Assembly (NCBI GenBank): GCA_946886275.1
Contig: CAMPIH010000027.1
Coordinates: 1-19,679, forward strand
Direction of reading: 5' to 3'
From: an uncultured Sphingosinicella sp.
GTDB lineage: Bacteria > Pseudomonadota > Alphaproteobacteria > Sphingomonadales > Sphingomonadaceae
Length of the DNA stretch: 19,679 nucleotides
The first letter of the stretch is position 1, and each line of letters starts with the position of its first letter. The position numbers were made by a program, and so were the translations under genes. Below the pieces are notes generated by a model. It saw nothing but the letters and a program-made list of their open reading frames with translations, ran no database searches and was not told where the DNA came from. Of the stretch, positions 7,453 through 14,087 are shown piece by piece.

Positions 7453-7470
7453 GCTTGCCGGATTGCAAGC
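7453..7470. promoter_or_regulatory. Inverted repeat in the phyR upstream region
   Basis: GCTTGC, 6 bp, GCAAGC: a perfect 6+6 dyad 41 bp upstream of the phyR ATG. It could be an operator or a hairpin in the phyR leader. A weak sigma-70-like pair (TTGCAA and CCATAG, 17 bp apart) overlaps it on the reverse strand. The rest of the gap nearer phyR holds only the ribosome binding site. Confidence 0.3.
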
Positions 7471-7538
7471 CACGAACCCCTCCCGGCGCGCGAGGAGCGC
7501 ACGCCAAAAGAGCCCCGGCCCCGTCCTCGCACCATACT

Positions 7539-7564
7539 GGAACAATCGTCGGAGTTTTTTGTTT
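7539..7564 (+). promoter_or_regulatory. EcfG-type promoter for nepR-phyP
   Basis: GGAAC (7539-7543), 17 bp, GTTT (7561-7564); equivalently a 16-bp spacer to TGTT. It matches the conserved GGAAC and GTT positions, with T in place of the less conserved C. A T6 run ends the spacer. The predicted start near 7571 gives a leader of about 125 nt before nepR. That leader contains small hairpins: CGGCCC/GGGCCG at 7577-7595, and CGGCT/AGCCG at 7667-7679 directly before the ribosome binding site. Confidence 0.62.
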
Positions 7565-7695
7565 CCATCCGCGCGCCGGCCCTTTATTCGGGCCGCCGAA
7601 ATAATTGGGCCTTGGGCAGCGGGGACGGCTGCGCTGGAGCTGCTCAGACATTTGGTCCGCTGCGGGCGGCTTCGAGCCGTGAGGGGTGAGAGACT

Positions 7696-7893
7696 TTGAG
7701 CTTTCAAGACGAAAAAGAAGGCGAACGCCGGCGCAAGCCCTCATCTGAAATGCCAGAAACCCAGTCACCTCGCCCGAAAAAGCGTCGAGCGCCGGTCAGT
7801 GAGATCGGCGATGCGCTGAAATCCGTCTATCAGCGGACGATCAACGAGGACATCCCGCCCGAGATGCTCGATCTGCTGGGGAAGCTCGGCTAA
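7696..7893 (+). CDS. nepR: Anti-sigma factor NepR
   Basis: NepR sequesters EcfG and is captured by phosphorylated PhyR. The 65-residue product has a disordered basic N-terminus and the conserved two-helix core at about 34-65: IGDALKSVYQRTINEDIPPEMLDLLGKLG, given here in two pieces as IGDALKSVYQRTI and NEDIPPEMLDLLGKLG. I take the TTG at 7696 as start because GAGGGGTGAGAG lies just upstream at suitable spacing. The first in-frame ATG is at 7750; it has no ribosome binding site and would leave 47 residues that still contain the core. It lies 31 bp upstream of the phyP-like gene and is probably co-transcribed with it from the EcfG promoter at 7539-7564, providing negative feedback. Confidence 0.9.
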   Translation: MSFQDEKEGERRRKPSSEMPETQSPRPKKRRAPVSEIGDALKSVYQRTINEDIPPEMLDLLGKLG

Positions 7894-7924
7894 TCCCCGG
7901 CTCCGCCATGAAGGCGAGCGCGAC

Positions 7925-9496
7925 GTGAATCCCGAATCAAGCAACTGGCTCGGCTCGCGCTGGGAGCGGATGTCGAGCGGGCTCAAGATGTTCCTCATCA
8001 TGAGCCTCGGGCTTCTCCCGCTGGGAATCGTCGCCGTTGCGGCCTCGATCTACAGCGCGACCGAGAATAGCGAACAGCGGGCCGAACAGACGCTCGCCCG
8101 GCTCGACGTCAAGGCCCAGCGGCTCAACGAATTGCTGGCCCGGAGCAGCGGCACCGTCCGGGCGGCAGCGGCCGCGATCGGGGCCGCGCCGGCCCAGAGC
8201 CAGGTCTGCGCGCGAATTCTTCAGCGTCTTCTTACCGCGCAGCTCGGACCGAGCCGATACGCCTTTTACGGGCCCAGCGGGAATTTGCGGTGCGCCACGC
8301 CGGGTTTCGGTCCGGTACCGCTTCCCGGAGAGAACGGGACCGCCGAGGATCTGACCATCTCCCCGGGAGGAGAAACGCTCCGGCTGAGCCTTTTCGACGA
8401 ACGCGGAGCCGCCGAGGCGATCGTCGAATTCGACCGCGAGACGCTCAGCCGAGTGACCGACGTCACCGGAACGAGCGCGAATTTCAACCTGGCGCTGGTC
8501 GGCCCCGGGCGACGGATGCTGCTTCGCGACGAATATCGGCCGGTGCCCTTCGGGGAGCCGCTTTCCGACGATCAGGCGATCGGCGACGGGCGCTATCGGC
8601 TGCACATCGAGCTCGCCTCGATACCGATCCGCCCGCTCGACGTTTTCGTGATCATCCTGCCGGTGCTGATGTGGCTTGCGGCGGCGATCATCGGCTGGCT
8701 CCTGATCAACCGGCTCGTGCTCGAGCCGCTGGGCCGGATGCACCGGGTCGTCGCCGAATATCAGCCGGGCGACATGCCGCTCGCTTTGCCCAGGGTTCGA
8801 AGCCCGGCCCGGGAGATTGCCGCCCTCGGCGACGCCTTCGACGGCGCCACTCGAACCGTCGCCCGGCACGAGGCGGAGCTGGGCGCGGCGGTCGAGCGCC
8901 AGACCCGCCTGGTCCGCGAAGTCCACCACCGGGTGAAGAACAACCTGCAGGTGGTCGCGTCGCTTCTGAACCTCCATTCGCGCGGCGCCACCAACGAGGA
9001 CGTCGCCGCAGCCTATGCCTCGATCCAGCGGCGGGTCGACGCCCTCGCCGTCGTCCACCGCAACCATTATGCCGAGCTCGAGGAGAATCGCGGAGTCGCC
9101 CTGAAGCCGCTCATCTCCGAGCTCGCCGCCAATTTGCGGGCAACGGCGCCGGCGAGCGCTTCGGGCATGCAGATCCGACTCGACGTCACGCCCGTCCATG
9201 CAAGCCAGGATGCCGCCGTCTCGGTCGCCTTTCTGGTGACGGAAATCGTCGAGTTCGGGATGCTTGCGGGAGCGAACCTGGTGTCGATCGTCATGGAACC
9301 GGCGGAACCCGGCTTTGCCCGACTGTCGATCGAGGTCGACAGCCTTGCCGAAGCAGTCGAGCGGGACGGACGTCTGTTCGACCGCTTCGACCGGATCATC
9401 ACCGGCCTCGCCCGCCAACTCCGCTCAACCCTCGAGCGCGAGCCCGAGAAGGGCCGTTACGCCGTCCTCGTCGCGGTGACCGATCGGCAGGCCTGA
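7925..9496 (+). CDS. phyP: PhyP-like HisKA_2 sensor with degenerate ATPase domain
   Basis: The 523-residue membrane sensor is arranged as follows: transmembrane helix 1 at about 22-42, an extracytoplasmic domain at about 45-236 with two Cys (95, 123), transmembrane helix 2 at about 238-262, a HAMP-like linker to about 315, and a HisKA_2 dimerisation/phosphotransfer helix with REVHHRVKNNLQ (His334/335). The following domain is degenerate. Where HATPase N-boxes read NELxxNA it has VTEIVEFGM (438-446), and no DxGxG or GLGL glycine box is visible. It is therefore predicted not to bind ATP normally and to act on PhyR as a phosphatase, as reported for PhyP of Sphingomonas melonis. Start GTG at 7925 with AAGGCGAG upstream; an ATG at 7970 is an alternative. 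Confidence 0.88.
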   Translation: MNPESSNWLGSRWERMSSGLKMFLIMSLGLLPLGIVAVAASIYSATENSEQRAEQTLARLDVKAQRLNELLARSSGTVRAAAAAIGAAPAQSQVCARILQRLLTAQLGPSRYAFYGPSGNLRCATPGFGPVPLPGENGTAEDLTISPGGETLRLSLFDERGAAEAIVEFDRETLSRVTDVTGTSANFNLALVGPGRRMLLRDEYRPVPFGEPLSDDQAIGDGRYRLHIELASIPIRPLDVFVIILPVLMWLAAAIIGWLLINRLVLEPLGRMHRVVAEYQPGDMPLALPRVRSPAREIAALGDAFDGATRTVARHEAELGAAVERQTRLVREVHHRVKNNLQVVASLLNLHSRGATNEDVAAAYASIQRRVDALAVVHRNHYAELEENRGVALKPLISELAANLRATAPASASGMQIRLDVTPVHASQDAAVSVAFLVTEIVEFGMLAGANLVSIVMEPAEPGFARLSIEVDSLAEAVERDGRLFDRFDRIITGLARQLRSTLEREPEKGRYAVLVAVTDRQA

Positions 9497-9534
9497 TCCG
9501 GGTCCTCCCTGCGCCTCACGCCACGACGCTTCCC

Positions 9535-9720
9535 TCAGCGCGACCGGTCGTCCCTCCCCTTGTCGGTAGAATGACGAGGCTTCGCGGCCGCTTCCTTTCG
9601 CGCCAGCTCGAGATCCCCGCTGTCCTGGCCCGATTCGATCGCGGCGTCGGTGTTGGGAGCGGCATCTTCGTCGACTCCGTCAATATCGGAGCTGGGCGGC
9701 GTTTTCGGCGGCTTCGGCAC
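9535..9720 (-). CDS. Small hydrophilic, probably disordered protein (61 aa)
   Basis: The frame begins with GTG at 9720, preceded by GGAGAAGAG, and encodes PKPPKTPPSSDIDG followed by an acidic middle, ESGQDSGDLELARKEAA and a C-terminus DKGRDDRSR. It is rich in D, A, P and K with no hydrophobic core, as in small stress-associated disordered proteins of sphingomonads (recalled impression, not a search). An ATG at 9722 lies in a different frame (9516-9722) and gives an incoherent Arg-rich product. The gene converges with phyP, 38 bp apart. I found no EcfG promoter directly upstream on this strand. Confidence 0.6.
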   Translation of the reverse strand: MPKPPKTPPSSDIDGVDEDAAPNTDAAIESGQDSGDLELARKEAAAKPRHSTDKGRDDRSR

Positions 9721-9807
9721 ATCTCTTCTCCTTCGCCGCACCAACCGCCCGCCGCAGCTTCCGGTGCCGCGCAATGGCGGTGCCTGGAAATTTTTTTCGA
9801 AACTGGC

Positions 9808-9832
9808 GGAACCCAGCCTTAACTAGCCCGTT
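9808..9832 (+). promoter_or_regulatory. Perfect-consensus EcfG promoter in the gap before the entericidin gene
   Basis: GGAAC (9808-9812), 16-bp spacer, CGTT (9829-9832). The predicted start near 9840-9841 coincides with the base of a hairpin at 9842-9877. The next recognisable gene starts 250 bp further on, which is long for a simple leader. A second, weaker match (GGAAC at 10008-10012, 17 bp, CTTT at 10030-10033) lies closer to that gene. Confidence 0.62.
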
Positions 9833-9839
9833 GAGCAGT

Positions 9840-9932
9840 CCGGATAGTGACCTTTTGCCCCCCCGCTCTCGCTATCCAGAACATGAGCCCGGACGCGCTA
9901 ACCTCCCCCCCCCGGTGGCGCTTCCGGGCTCA
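9840..9932 (+). ncRNA. Candidate stress-induced small RNA or structured leader with C-rich loops
   Basis: Two consecutive stem-loops follow the EcfG promoter at 9808. The first has a 9-bp stem (9842-9850 with 9869-9877, one G-U pair) and an 18-nt loop containing seven Cs in a row. The second has a perfect 10-bp stem (9884-9893 with 9923-9932), a further GCGC/GCGC extension, and an apical loop dominated by nine Cs (9905-9913) preceded by ACCT, so that ACCTCC, the anti-Shine-Dalgarno core, is present. C-rich exposed loops are known in sRNAs that pair with ribosome binding sites, including the sigma-T-dependent GsrN of Caulobacter. No clear T-tract terminator follows; CTTTTC at 9954-9959 is the nearest. 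The 3' end is therefore unknown, and it may be the entericidin leader instead. Confidence 0.38.
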
Positions 9933-10091
9933 ACTTCGTCTGGGGCCCATCCACTTTTCTGGCCGAACGCGCTCCGACGCATGCCGCCGTCCGGCCGACG
10001 CGATTCCGGAACCGAAACCTTGCCAGGGGCTTTTAACGACATCGAACCTTGGCGCTTTGTGCTGCCCAAGGTCGGGTTCAGGAGACGGATA

Positions 10092-10223
10092 ATGAAGAAG
10101 TTTCTGATGATGCTGGCTTTGTCCGGCGGTCTGGTCCTTTCGGCCTGCAACACGCTGCATGGCGCCGCCAATGACGTTGAATCGACCACCGACTGCGTCG
10201 ACGGCGTCGACAACAACTGCTGA
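10092..10223 (+). CDS. Entericidin EcnA/EcnB-family small lipoprotein
   Basis: The 43-residue product has a signal peptide (MKKFLMMLALSGGLVLSAC) with lipobox LSAC, so Cys19 would be lipidated after cleavage by signal peptidase II. Then comes the entericidin-like NTLHGAANDVEST. Entericidins are small envelope lipoproteins, originally described as an antidote/toxin pair in E. coli. The C-terminus DCVDGVDNNC carries two more Cys (35, 43), not typical of the family. The ATG at 10092 has GGAG 7 nt upstream. The frame extends upstream to 9774, but that part has no protein-like composition. Entericidin-like genes are common GSR targets, and EcfG-type promoter sequences lie upstream at 9808 (consensus) and 10008 (weak). 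A strong terminator follows. Confidence 0.85.
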   Translation: MKKFLMMLALSGGLVLSACNTLHGAANDVESTTDCVDGVDNNC

Positions 10224-10246
10224 GTCGAATCTCCCACGAAATGAGA

Positions 10247-10272
10247 GGCGCCGCCTTCGGGCGGCGCCTTTT
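10247..10272 (+). terminator. Rho-independent terminator after the entericidin gene
   Basis: A perfect 9-bp GC stem (GGCGCCGCC, TTCG tetraloop, GGCGGCGCC) followed by TTTT. It starts 24 bp after the stop codon at 10223 and ends directly against the stop codon of convergent tatC (10273), so it may also limit read-through from that side. Confidence 0.9.
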
Positions 10273-11061
10273 CTATGAGTCCGATCGAGCCGCTTCACGG
10301 GCCCGCTTGCGCTCTGTGAACCAGATCGCGACCAGCGAGACCTCGTAGAGGAGCACCAGCGGGACGGCGAGCAGCAGCTGGGAGATGACGTCCGGCGGAG
10401 TGAGCACGGCGGCGATCACGAAGGCGACGACGATGGCGTAGCGCCGGCCGGATTTGAGCTGGGCTCGGGTGACCAGTCCGGCGCGCTCGAGCAGCATCAG
10501 CAGCACCGGAAGCAGGAAGGCGACTCCGAAGCCGAAGATGAAGCGGGTGACGAAGGACAGGTAATTGCCGACGCCGGGCAGCGCTTCCTGCTGGACTCCG
10601 GCGATATTGCCTTCGTAGCCCAGGAGAAAATGGAGGGCGACCGGCATCGCCACATAATAAGCCAGAGCCGCTCCGCCGAGGAACAGGAACGGCGTCAGCA
10701 GCAGGAACGGAGCGAAGGCCCTTTTCTCCTTGGCATAGAGACCGGGCGCGACGAACTGCCACAATTGGTTGGCGATGAACGGAAAGGACAGCATCAGCGC
10801 CGCGAAGAAGGCGACCTTGATCTCGACGAAGAAGGCTTCGAAAACAGCCGTGTAGATGAGCCGGTCCTGCCCGGCCGCGAGCAGCGGCTGGACGAGGAAG
10901 CCGAAGATCGGCCGGGCAAAATAGAGGCACAAGGCGAAGGACAAGGCGACCGCCGCGAAGCTCCACAGGAGCCGCCGGCGAAGCTCGATGAGATGGTCGA
11001 GCAGAGGCGCTTTGCTCGAATCAAGCTCATCGGGGACGGTCGTGCGATCGATGTCGGTCAC
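10273..11061 (-). CDS. tatC: Twin-arginine translocase subunit TatC
   Basis: TatC is the polytopic inner-membrane core of the Tat system that recognises twin-arginine signal peptides. The 262-residue product contains the N-terminal DHLIELRRRLLWS motif, six hydrophobic segments, the conserved FFVEIKVAFFAALMLSFPFI region and VLTPPDVISQLLLAVPLVLLYE near the end. The start is the GTG at 11061, which overlaps the tatB stop as GTGA (11058-11061), so translation is coupled. The open frame extends to 11196 but that part overlaps tatB in another frame. Last gene of the scpA-scpB-tatA-tatB-tatC run. Confidence 0.96.
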   Translation of the reverse strand: MTDIDRTTVPDELDSSKAPLLDHLIELRRRLLWSFAAVALSFALCLYFARPIFGFLVQPLLAAGQDRLIYTAVFEAFFVEIKVAFFAALMLSFPFIANQLWQFVAPGLYAKEKRAFAPFLLLTPFLFLGGAALAYYVAMPVALHFLLGYEGNIAGVQQEALPGVGNYLSFVTRFIFGFGVAFLLPVLLMLLERAGLVTRAQLKSGRRYAIVVAFVIAAVLTPPDVISQLLLAVPLVLLYEVSLVAIWFTERKRAREAARSDS

Positions 11062-11489
11062 GGCGCCTCCCCTGCATTGGGGGCCGGCGGCGCCTTTCGC
11101 ACCGGAGCCGCGGCTCCGGCCGGCCGTGGCGGCGCCTTGGGCCTGGGCCGCTGCGCCTCGGGCGGCGCCTCGACCTCGTCTGGAGCCTTGCCCCATTCGC
11201 TTTCCGCCGCCGGCGCGGGGGTTGTCGCGGTCATTGTCGCGGTCGGCGGGAGCAGCGGATGCTCGCGCATGATCCGCTCATTGTCGGCCCGCCACTTCTT
11301 TTCCATCTCCTCGAGCTCGGCCTCACGCATCATCGTGTCGAGACCGGAACGGAAATGCTTGGCCATGCCGCGCGCCTTGCCGACGAAATTGCCGATCGTC
11401 CGCATCACGCGTGGGAGGTCCTTCGGGCCGATGACCACGAGGGCCACGACCGCGATGATCAATATCTCGCCGGAATCGATACCGAACAT
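11058..11489 (-). CDS. tatB: Sec-independent (Tat) translocase subunit TatB
   Basis: TatB forms the substrate receptor complex with TatC. The 143-residue product begins MFGIDSGEILIIAVVALVVIGPKDLP, the characteristic short N-terminal membrane helix with the GPKDLP hinge, followed by an amphipathic helix (LPRVMRTIGNFVGKARGMA) and a charged coiled segment to about residue 75. The remainder is a Pro/Ala-rich tail. It overlaps tatC by 4 bp and follows tatA after 27 bp. Distinguished from TatA by the GP hinge and position. Confidence 0.94.
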   Translation of the reverse strand: MFGIDSGEILIIAVVALVVIGPKDLPRVMRTIGNFVGKARGMAKHFRSGLDTMMREAELEEMEKKWRADNERIMREHPLLPPTATMTATTPAPAAESEWGKAPDEVEAPPEAQRPRPKAPPRPAGAAAPVRKAPPAPNAGEAP

Positions 11490-11516
11490 CGAAACTGACG
11501 CTGCCGGAGCGCCGGC

Positions 11517-11792
11517 TTAGTGCCGGTCGGCTTCGGAAGCCGAGCCACGTTCCGCGGGCGCTGCCTCGGCCGGTGCGGCCGGGGCGGCCGGCGCAGGCGG
11601 CGGCGTGGAATCGAGGCTTCGCTCGGCGCTCAATCGGCGCTGCTCGACCTCCTCGTCCTCGCTCATGCCTTTCTTGAAGCTTTTCAGGCCCTTCGCAACG
11701 TCGCCCATCATGTCCGAAAAGCGGCCCTTTCCGAACAGCAGAAGGATGACGAGGCCGACGATGAGCCAATGCCAGAGGCTGAAACCACCCAT
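11517..11792 (-). CDS. tatA: Sec-independent (Tat) translocase subunit TatA
   Basis: TatA oligomerises to form the translocation pathway for folded proteins. The 91-residue product begins with the hydrophobic helix of [17 protein letters not shown], then the hinge/amphipathic helix [19 protein letters not shown] and the KKGM motif, typical of alphaproteobacterial TatA. The tail is Pro/Ala-rich ([18 protein letters not shown]). It starts with ATG at 11792, 27 bp after the scpB stop. Confidence 0.95.
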   Translation of the reverse strand: MGGFSLWHWLIVGLVILLLFGKGRFSDMMGDVAKGLKSFKKGMSEDEEVEQRRLSAERSLDSTPPPAPAAPAAPAEAAPAERGSASEADRH

Positions 11793-11819
11793 TGAAAATC
11801 TCCCGATATCGCTGGTTAC

Positions 11820-12422
11820 CTAGGCGTCTTCGCCGTCGGTTTCCAGTTCGACCTCGTCGCTGCCTTCCATCCCGAGCCGCTCGAGCGCGGTATCGACAGG
11901 GTCGAGCAGGCCCGCTGCCTTCAGGTCGTCGATCCCGGGCAGGTCGCGTCGGCTCTTCAGTCCGAAATGGGTGAGGAATTCCTGGGTCGTGGCGAAAGTG
12001 AGCGGCCGCCCCGGCACTTCCCGGCGGCCGGCGGGCCGAACCCAGCCCGCTTCCATCAGGACGTCGAGTGTCCCTTTGGAAATCTGGACGCCGCGGATCG
12101 CCTCGATCTCGGCCCGGCTGACCGGCTCGTGATAGGCGATGATCGCCAGGGTCTCGACTGCGGCACGGCTCAGCTTCCGGCTCTCCTCGCGCTCGCGGCG
12201 GAGGATGTGGGCAAGATCGGCAGCCGTCTGGAAATGCCAGCGCCTGCCCCTTTCGACGAGCTCGATCCCGCGCCCCGCATAAAGGGCCTGGAGCTCCTCG
12301 AGGGCGGCCTTGACGTCGACGCCTTCGCCGACATGATCGACGATGTCCTGGACGGCCAGCGGCTCGTCGGAGGCGAACAGGCAGGCCTCCACGGCGCGGA
12401 GCCCGTCGGCATATTCCTTCAT
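11820..12422 (-). CDS. scpB: Segregation and condensation protein B
   Basis: ScpB is the winged-helix partner of the SMC-ScpA complex in chromosome condensation. The 200-residue product has RAVEACLFASDEPLAVQDI, YAGRGIELVERGRRWHFQT, the typical LSRAAVETLAIIAYHEPVSRAEIEAIRG split by the helix-turn-helix, and RPLTFATTQEFLTHFGL near the end. An acidic tail follows. The start is the ATG at 12422, which overlaps the scpA stop as ATGA (12419-12422). The upstream frame extension to 12581 lies inside scpA and is rejected. Confidence 0.95.
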   Translation of the reverse strand: MKEYADGLRAVEACLFASDEPLAVQDIVDHVGEGVDVKAALEELQALYAGRGIELVERGRRWHFQTAADLAHILRREREESRKLSRAAVETLAIIAYHEPVSRAEIEAIRGVQISKGTLDVLMEAGWVRPAGRREVPGRPLTFATTQEFLTHFGLKSRRDLPGIDDLKAAGLLDPVDTALERLGMEGSDEVELETDGEDA

Positions 12423-13180
12423 GCGGCCCTCACGTACAGCGGCTCGAAAATGCCTTTCTGATCGATCTCGATGCGGCCGAGCCTGGCGAGCTCGAGGGTG
12501 GCGACGAAGCTCGAGGCGAGCGCCGACTTGCGGAATTCCGGATCCGGGGTCTCCGGAAGAAAGGAGTCGAGACTGGTCCATTCCAGCCGAGTGCCGATCA
12601 TCCGCTCGAGCCGATGGATGGCCTCGTCGAGAGTCATGACCGGGCGCCTGGAGACGATGTGGACGGCCGGTTCGGTCCGCGCCCTGACGATTCCGTAGGC
12701 GGAGATGAGATCATAAAGGTCGGTGGTCCAGGCAGCCCTGCGGACGACCTTCAGCCCTTCCGGAGCGGCCCGAAGGAAGACGTCCCGGCCGACCCGGTCG
12801 CCGCCGATCAGGCGGGCACCGGCCTCGCGCATCGCATGGAGGCGCTGGAGCCGGAGCTGAAGCCGCATCGCCAGTTCCTCCGGCGATGGATCGACATTCG
12901 GGTCCTTCGGCAAGAGCAGGCAGGACTTCAGATAGGCCAGCCACGCCGCCATCACGAGATAATCGGCGGCGATCTCGAGGCGAAGCTTCTTGGCGTCTGA
13001 AATGAAGGCGAGATATTGCTCGACGAGGGCGAGGATCGAGATCCTGGCCAGATCCACCTTCTGAGCGCGGGCGAGGGTCAGAAGGAGATCGAGCGGCCCC
13101 TCCCAGCCGTCGAGGTCGAGAGTCAGCCGATCGGCATCTCGCGCCGGCGCCTCGTCAGTGAAGAGTTCGTCTTCGGTCAC
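12419..13180 (-). CDS. scpA: Segregation and condensation protein A (kleisin)
   Basis: ScpA bridges the SMC dimer. The 253-residue product has the N-terminal kleisin motif DGWEGPLDLLLTLARAQKVD, DYLVMAAWLAYLKSCLLLP, and a C-terminal SSFVATLELARLGRIEIDQ segment. The start is a GTG at 13180; an in-frame TAA four codons upstream makes it the first possible start, and the Shine-Dalgarno signal is weak. In many alphaproteobacteria nagZ precedes scpA; here the neighbour is a divergent response regulator gene. The 192-bp intergenic gap has no EcfG promoter and only weak -10-like AT-rich sequence (GTAATAATG, near 13275-13285) for this side. Confidence 0.95.
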   Translation of the reverse strand: MTEDELFTDEAPARDADRLTLDLDGWEGPLDLLLTLARAQKVDLARISILALVEQYLAFISDAKKLRLEIAADYLVMAAWLAYLKSCLLLPKDPNVDPSPEELAMRLQLRLQRLHAMREAGARLIGGDRVGRDVFLRAAPEGLKVVRRAAWTTDLYDLISAYGIVRARTEPAVHIVSRRPVMTLDEAIHRLERMIGTRLEWTSLDSFLPETPDPEFRKSALASSFVATLELARLGRIEIDQKGIFEPLYVRAA

Positions 13181-13344
13181 GGTCGGAAATTAGGGTGTTC
13201 GCCGATCCTTGTCGAAGCCGAATTGCATCTTTTCCACAGCTTCGCCCGGTCGCGCCCGAGCGGAAAGACAGCTCCATTATTACGCAACGTCACGGGCCCG
13301 ATGGAATAGTTGGACTTGTATCGGGCGGCGGGGGCACGTTAGTG

Positions 13345-13352
13345 CTATATAC
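13345..13352 (+). promoter_or_regulatory. Possible extended -10 promoter of the response regulator gene
   Basis: TGCTATATA reading through about 13343-13351 resembles an extended -10 (TGN followed by TATATA). No convincing -35 at 17 bp. The ATG at 13373 lies about 20 bp downstream. This is the only AT-rich element close to the start within the 192-bp gap. Confidence 0.3.
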
Positions 13353-13372
13353 ATGCCCGTTAGGTCGCGAGA

Positions 13373-14005
13373 ATGATCCGAATCCTGCTGGCCGACGACC
13401 ACCCGATCATCTTTTCCGGAGTCGAAGCCCTGTTGCGGGGCACCGACTACCGGATCGTCCGCTATGTCCGCGACGGCGCCGAGGTGATGGCGGCGATCAA
13501 GGCCGAGGACCCCGATATCGTCATCCTCGACGAGCGGCTGCCCAACCGCCACGGCCTCGACCTTTTCCTCGAGCTTCGAGCAAAAGGCGACCGGCGACCG
13601 GTCATCATCCTTACCGGCAGCATGTCCGATCGCCGTGCGGCGGAAGCGATCGACGCCGGAGTGAACGGGCTGGTCCTCAAGCATGCCGCCCCGGACAGCC
13701 TCATGACCTGTCTGGAGGAAGTCCGCGGTGGCGGCCGCTGGATCGAGCAGAAGCTGCTCCAGCGGGCTCTCGATCGCGCCACCGGCCGCGAGCTCGACGG
13801 AAGCCCCTTCGCCAAGCTCACTCCGCGCGAGCAGGCCATCGTCCGGCTCGCCGCCGACAATCTGCGCAACCAGGAGATTGGCACCCGGCTGGGAATCTCG
13901 GAAGGGACGGTCAAGGTGCACCTCCACAACGTCTACGAGAAGCTTGGCCTGACCAATCGTATCGACCTGTTGATGCTGATCAGGGACAGCGGAATCAGCG
14001 GCTAG
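13373..14005 (+). CDS. NarL/FixJ (LuxR-type) response regulator
   Basis: The 210-residue product has a receiver domain (1-120) with acidic Asp8/Asp9 in LLADDHP, phosphoacceptor Asp53 in VILDERLP, Thr81 and Lys103. A LuxR-type DNA-binding domain follows (about 147-205): LTPREQAIVRLAADN, NQEIGTRLGISEGTVKVHL, NVYEKLGLTNR. It is therefore a transcription factor activated by phosphorylation. No histidine kinase gene is adjacent, so it is an orphan within this window. The start ATG at 13373 follows a modest AGGT signal. The next gene on the same strand is a lapG-like protease 168 bp downstream, and a perfect inverted repeat lies between them at 14088-14103, making lapG a possible target (inference). 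Confidence 0.92.
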   Translation: MIRILLADDHPIIFSGVEALLRGTDYRIVRYVRDGAEVMAAIKAEDPDIVILDERLPNRHGLDLFLELRAKGDRRPVIILTGSMSDRRAAEAIDAGVNGLVLKHAAPDSLMTCLEEVRGGGRWIEQKLLQRALDRATGRELDGSPFAKLTPREQAIVRLAADNLRNQEIGTRLGISEGTVKVHLHNVYEKLGLTNRIDLLMLIRDSGISG

Positions 14006-14087
14006 GCCGGGTCAATTTCGCTTGTCGAAGCGCATTCCGGGATGGCTGCAAAGCCGCTGCGCCCTCTCTCGTCCACCTGCCGCGATG

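Noticed and set aside
7910..7929. Six-codon ORF (MKASAT) overlapping the phyP start
   Set aside because: Too short to support; probably chance, although it could couple translation to the GTG at 7925.
7937..9418. 493-residue open frame on the - strand
   Set aside because: Antisense to the phyP-like gene, with no recognisable motifs; composition typical of a GC-rich shadow.
8290..9822. 510-residue Arg/Pro-rich open frame on the + strand
   Set aside because: A +1-type shadow of the phyP-like gene.
10008..10033. Second GGAAC motif before the entericidin gene, with CTTT at 17 bp
   Set aside because: The conserved GTT of the -10 element is missing, so it is not called as an EcfG promoter; it remains a weak alternative for that gene.
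9847..10092. 81-residue frame whose TAA overlaps the entericidin ATG
   Set aside because: The overlap is suggestive of coupling, but the composition is not protein-like, there is no ribosome binding site, and the region is better explained by RNA hairpins and promoter elements.
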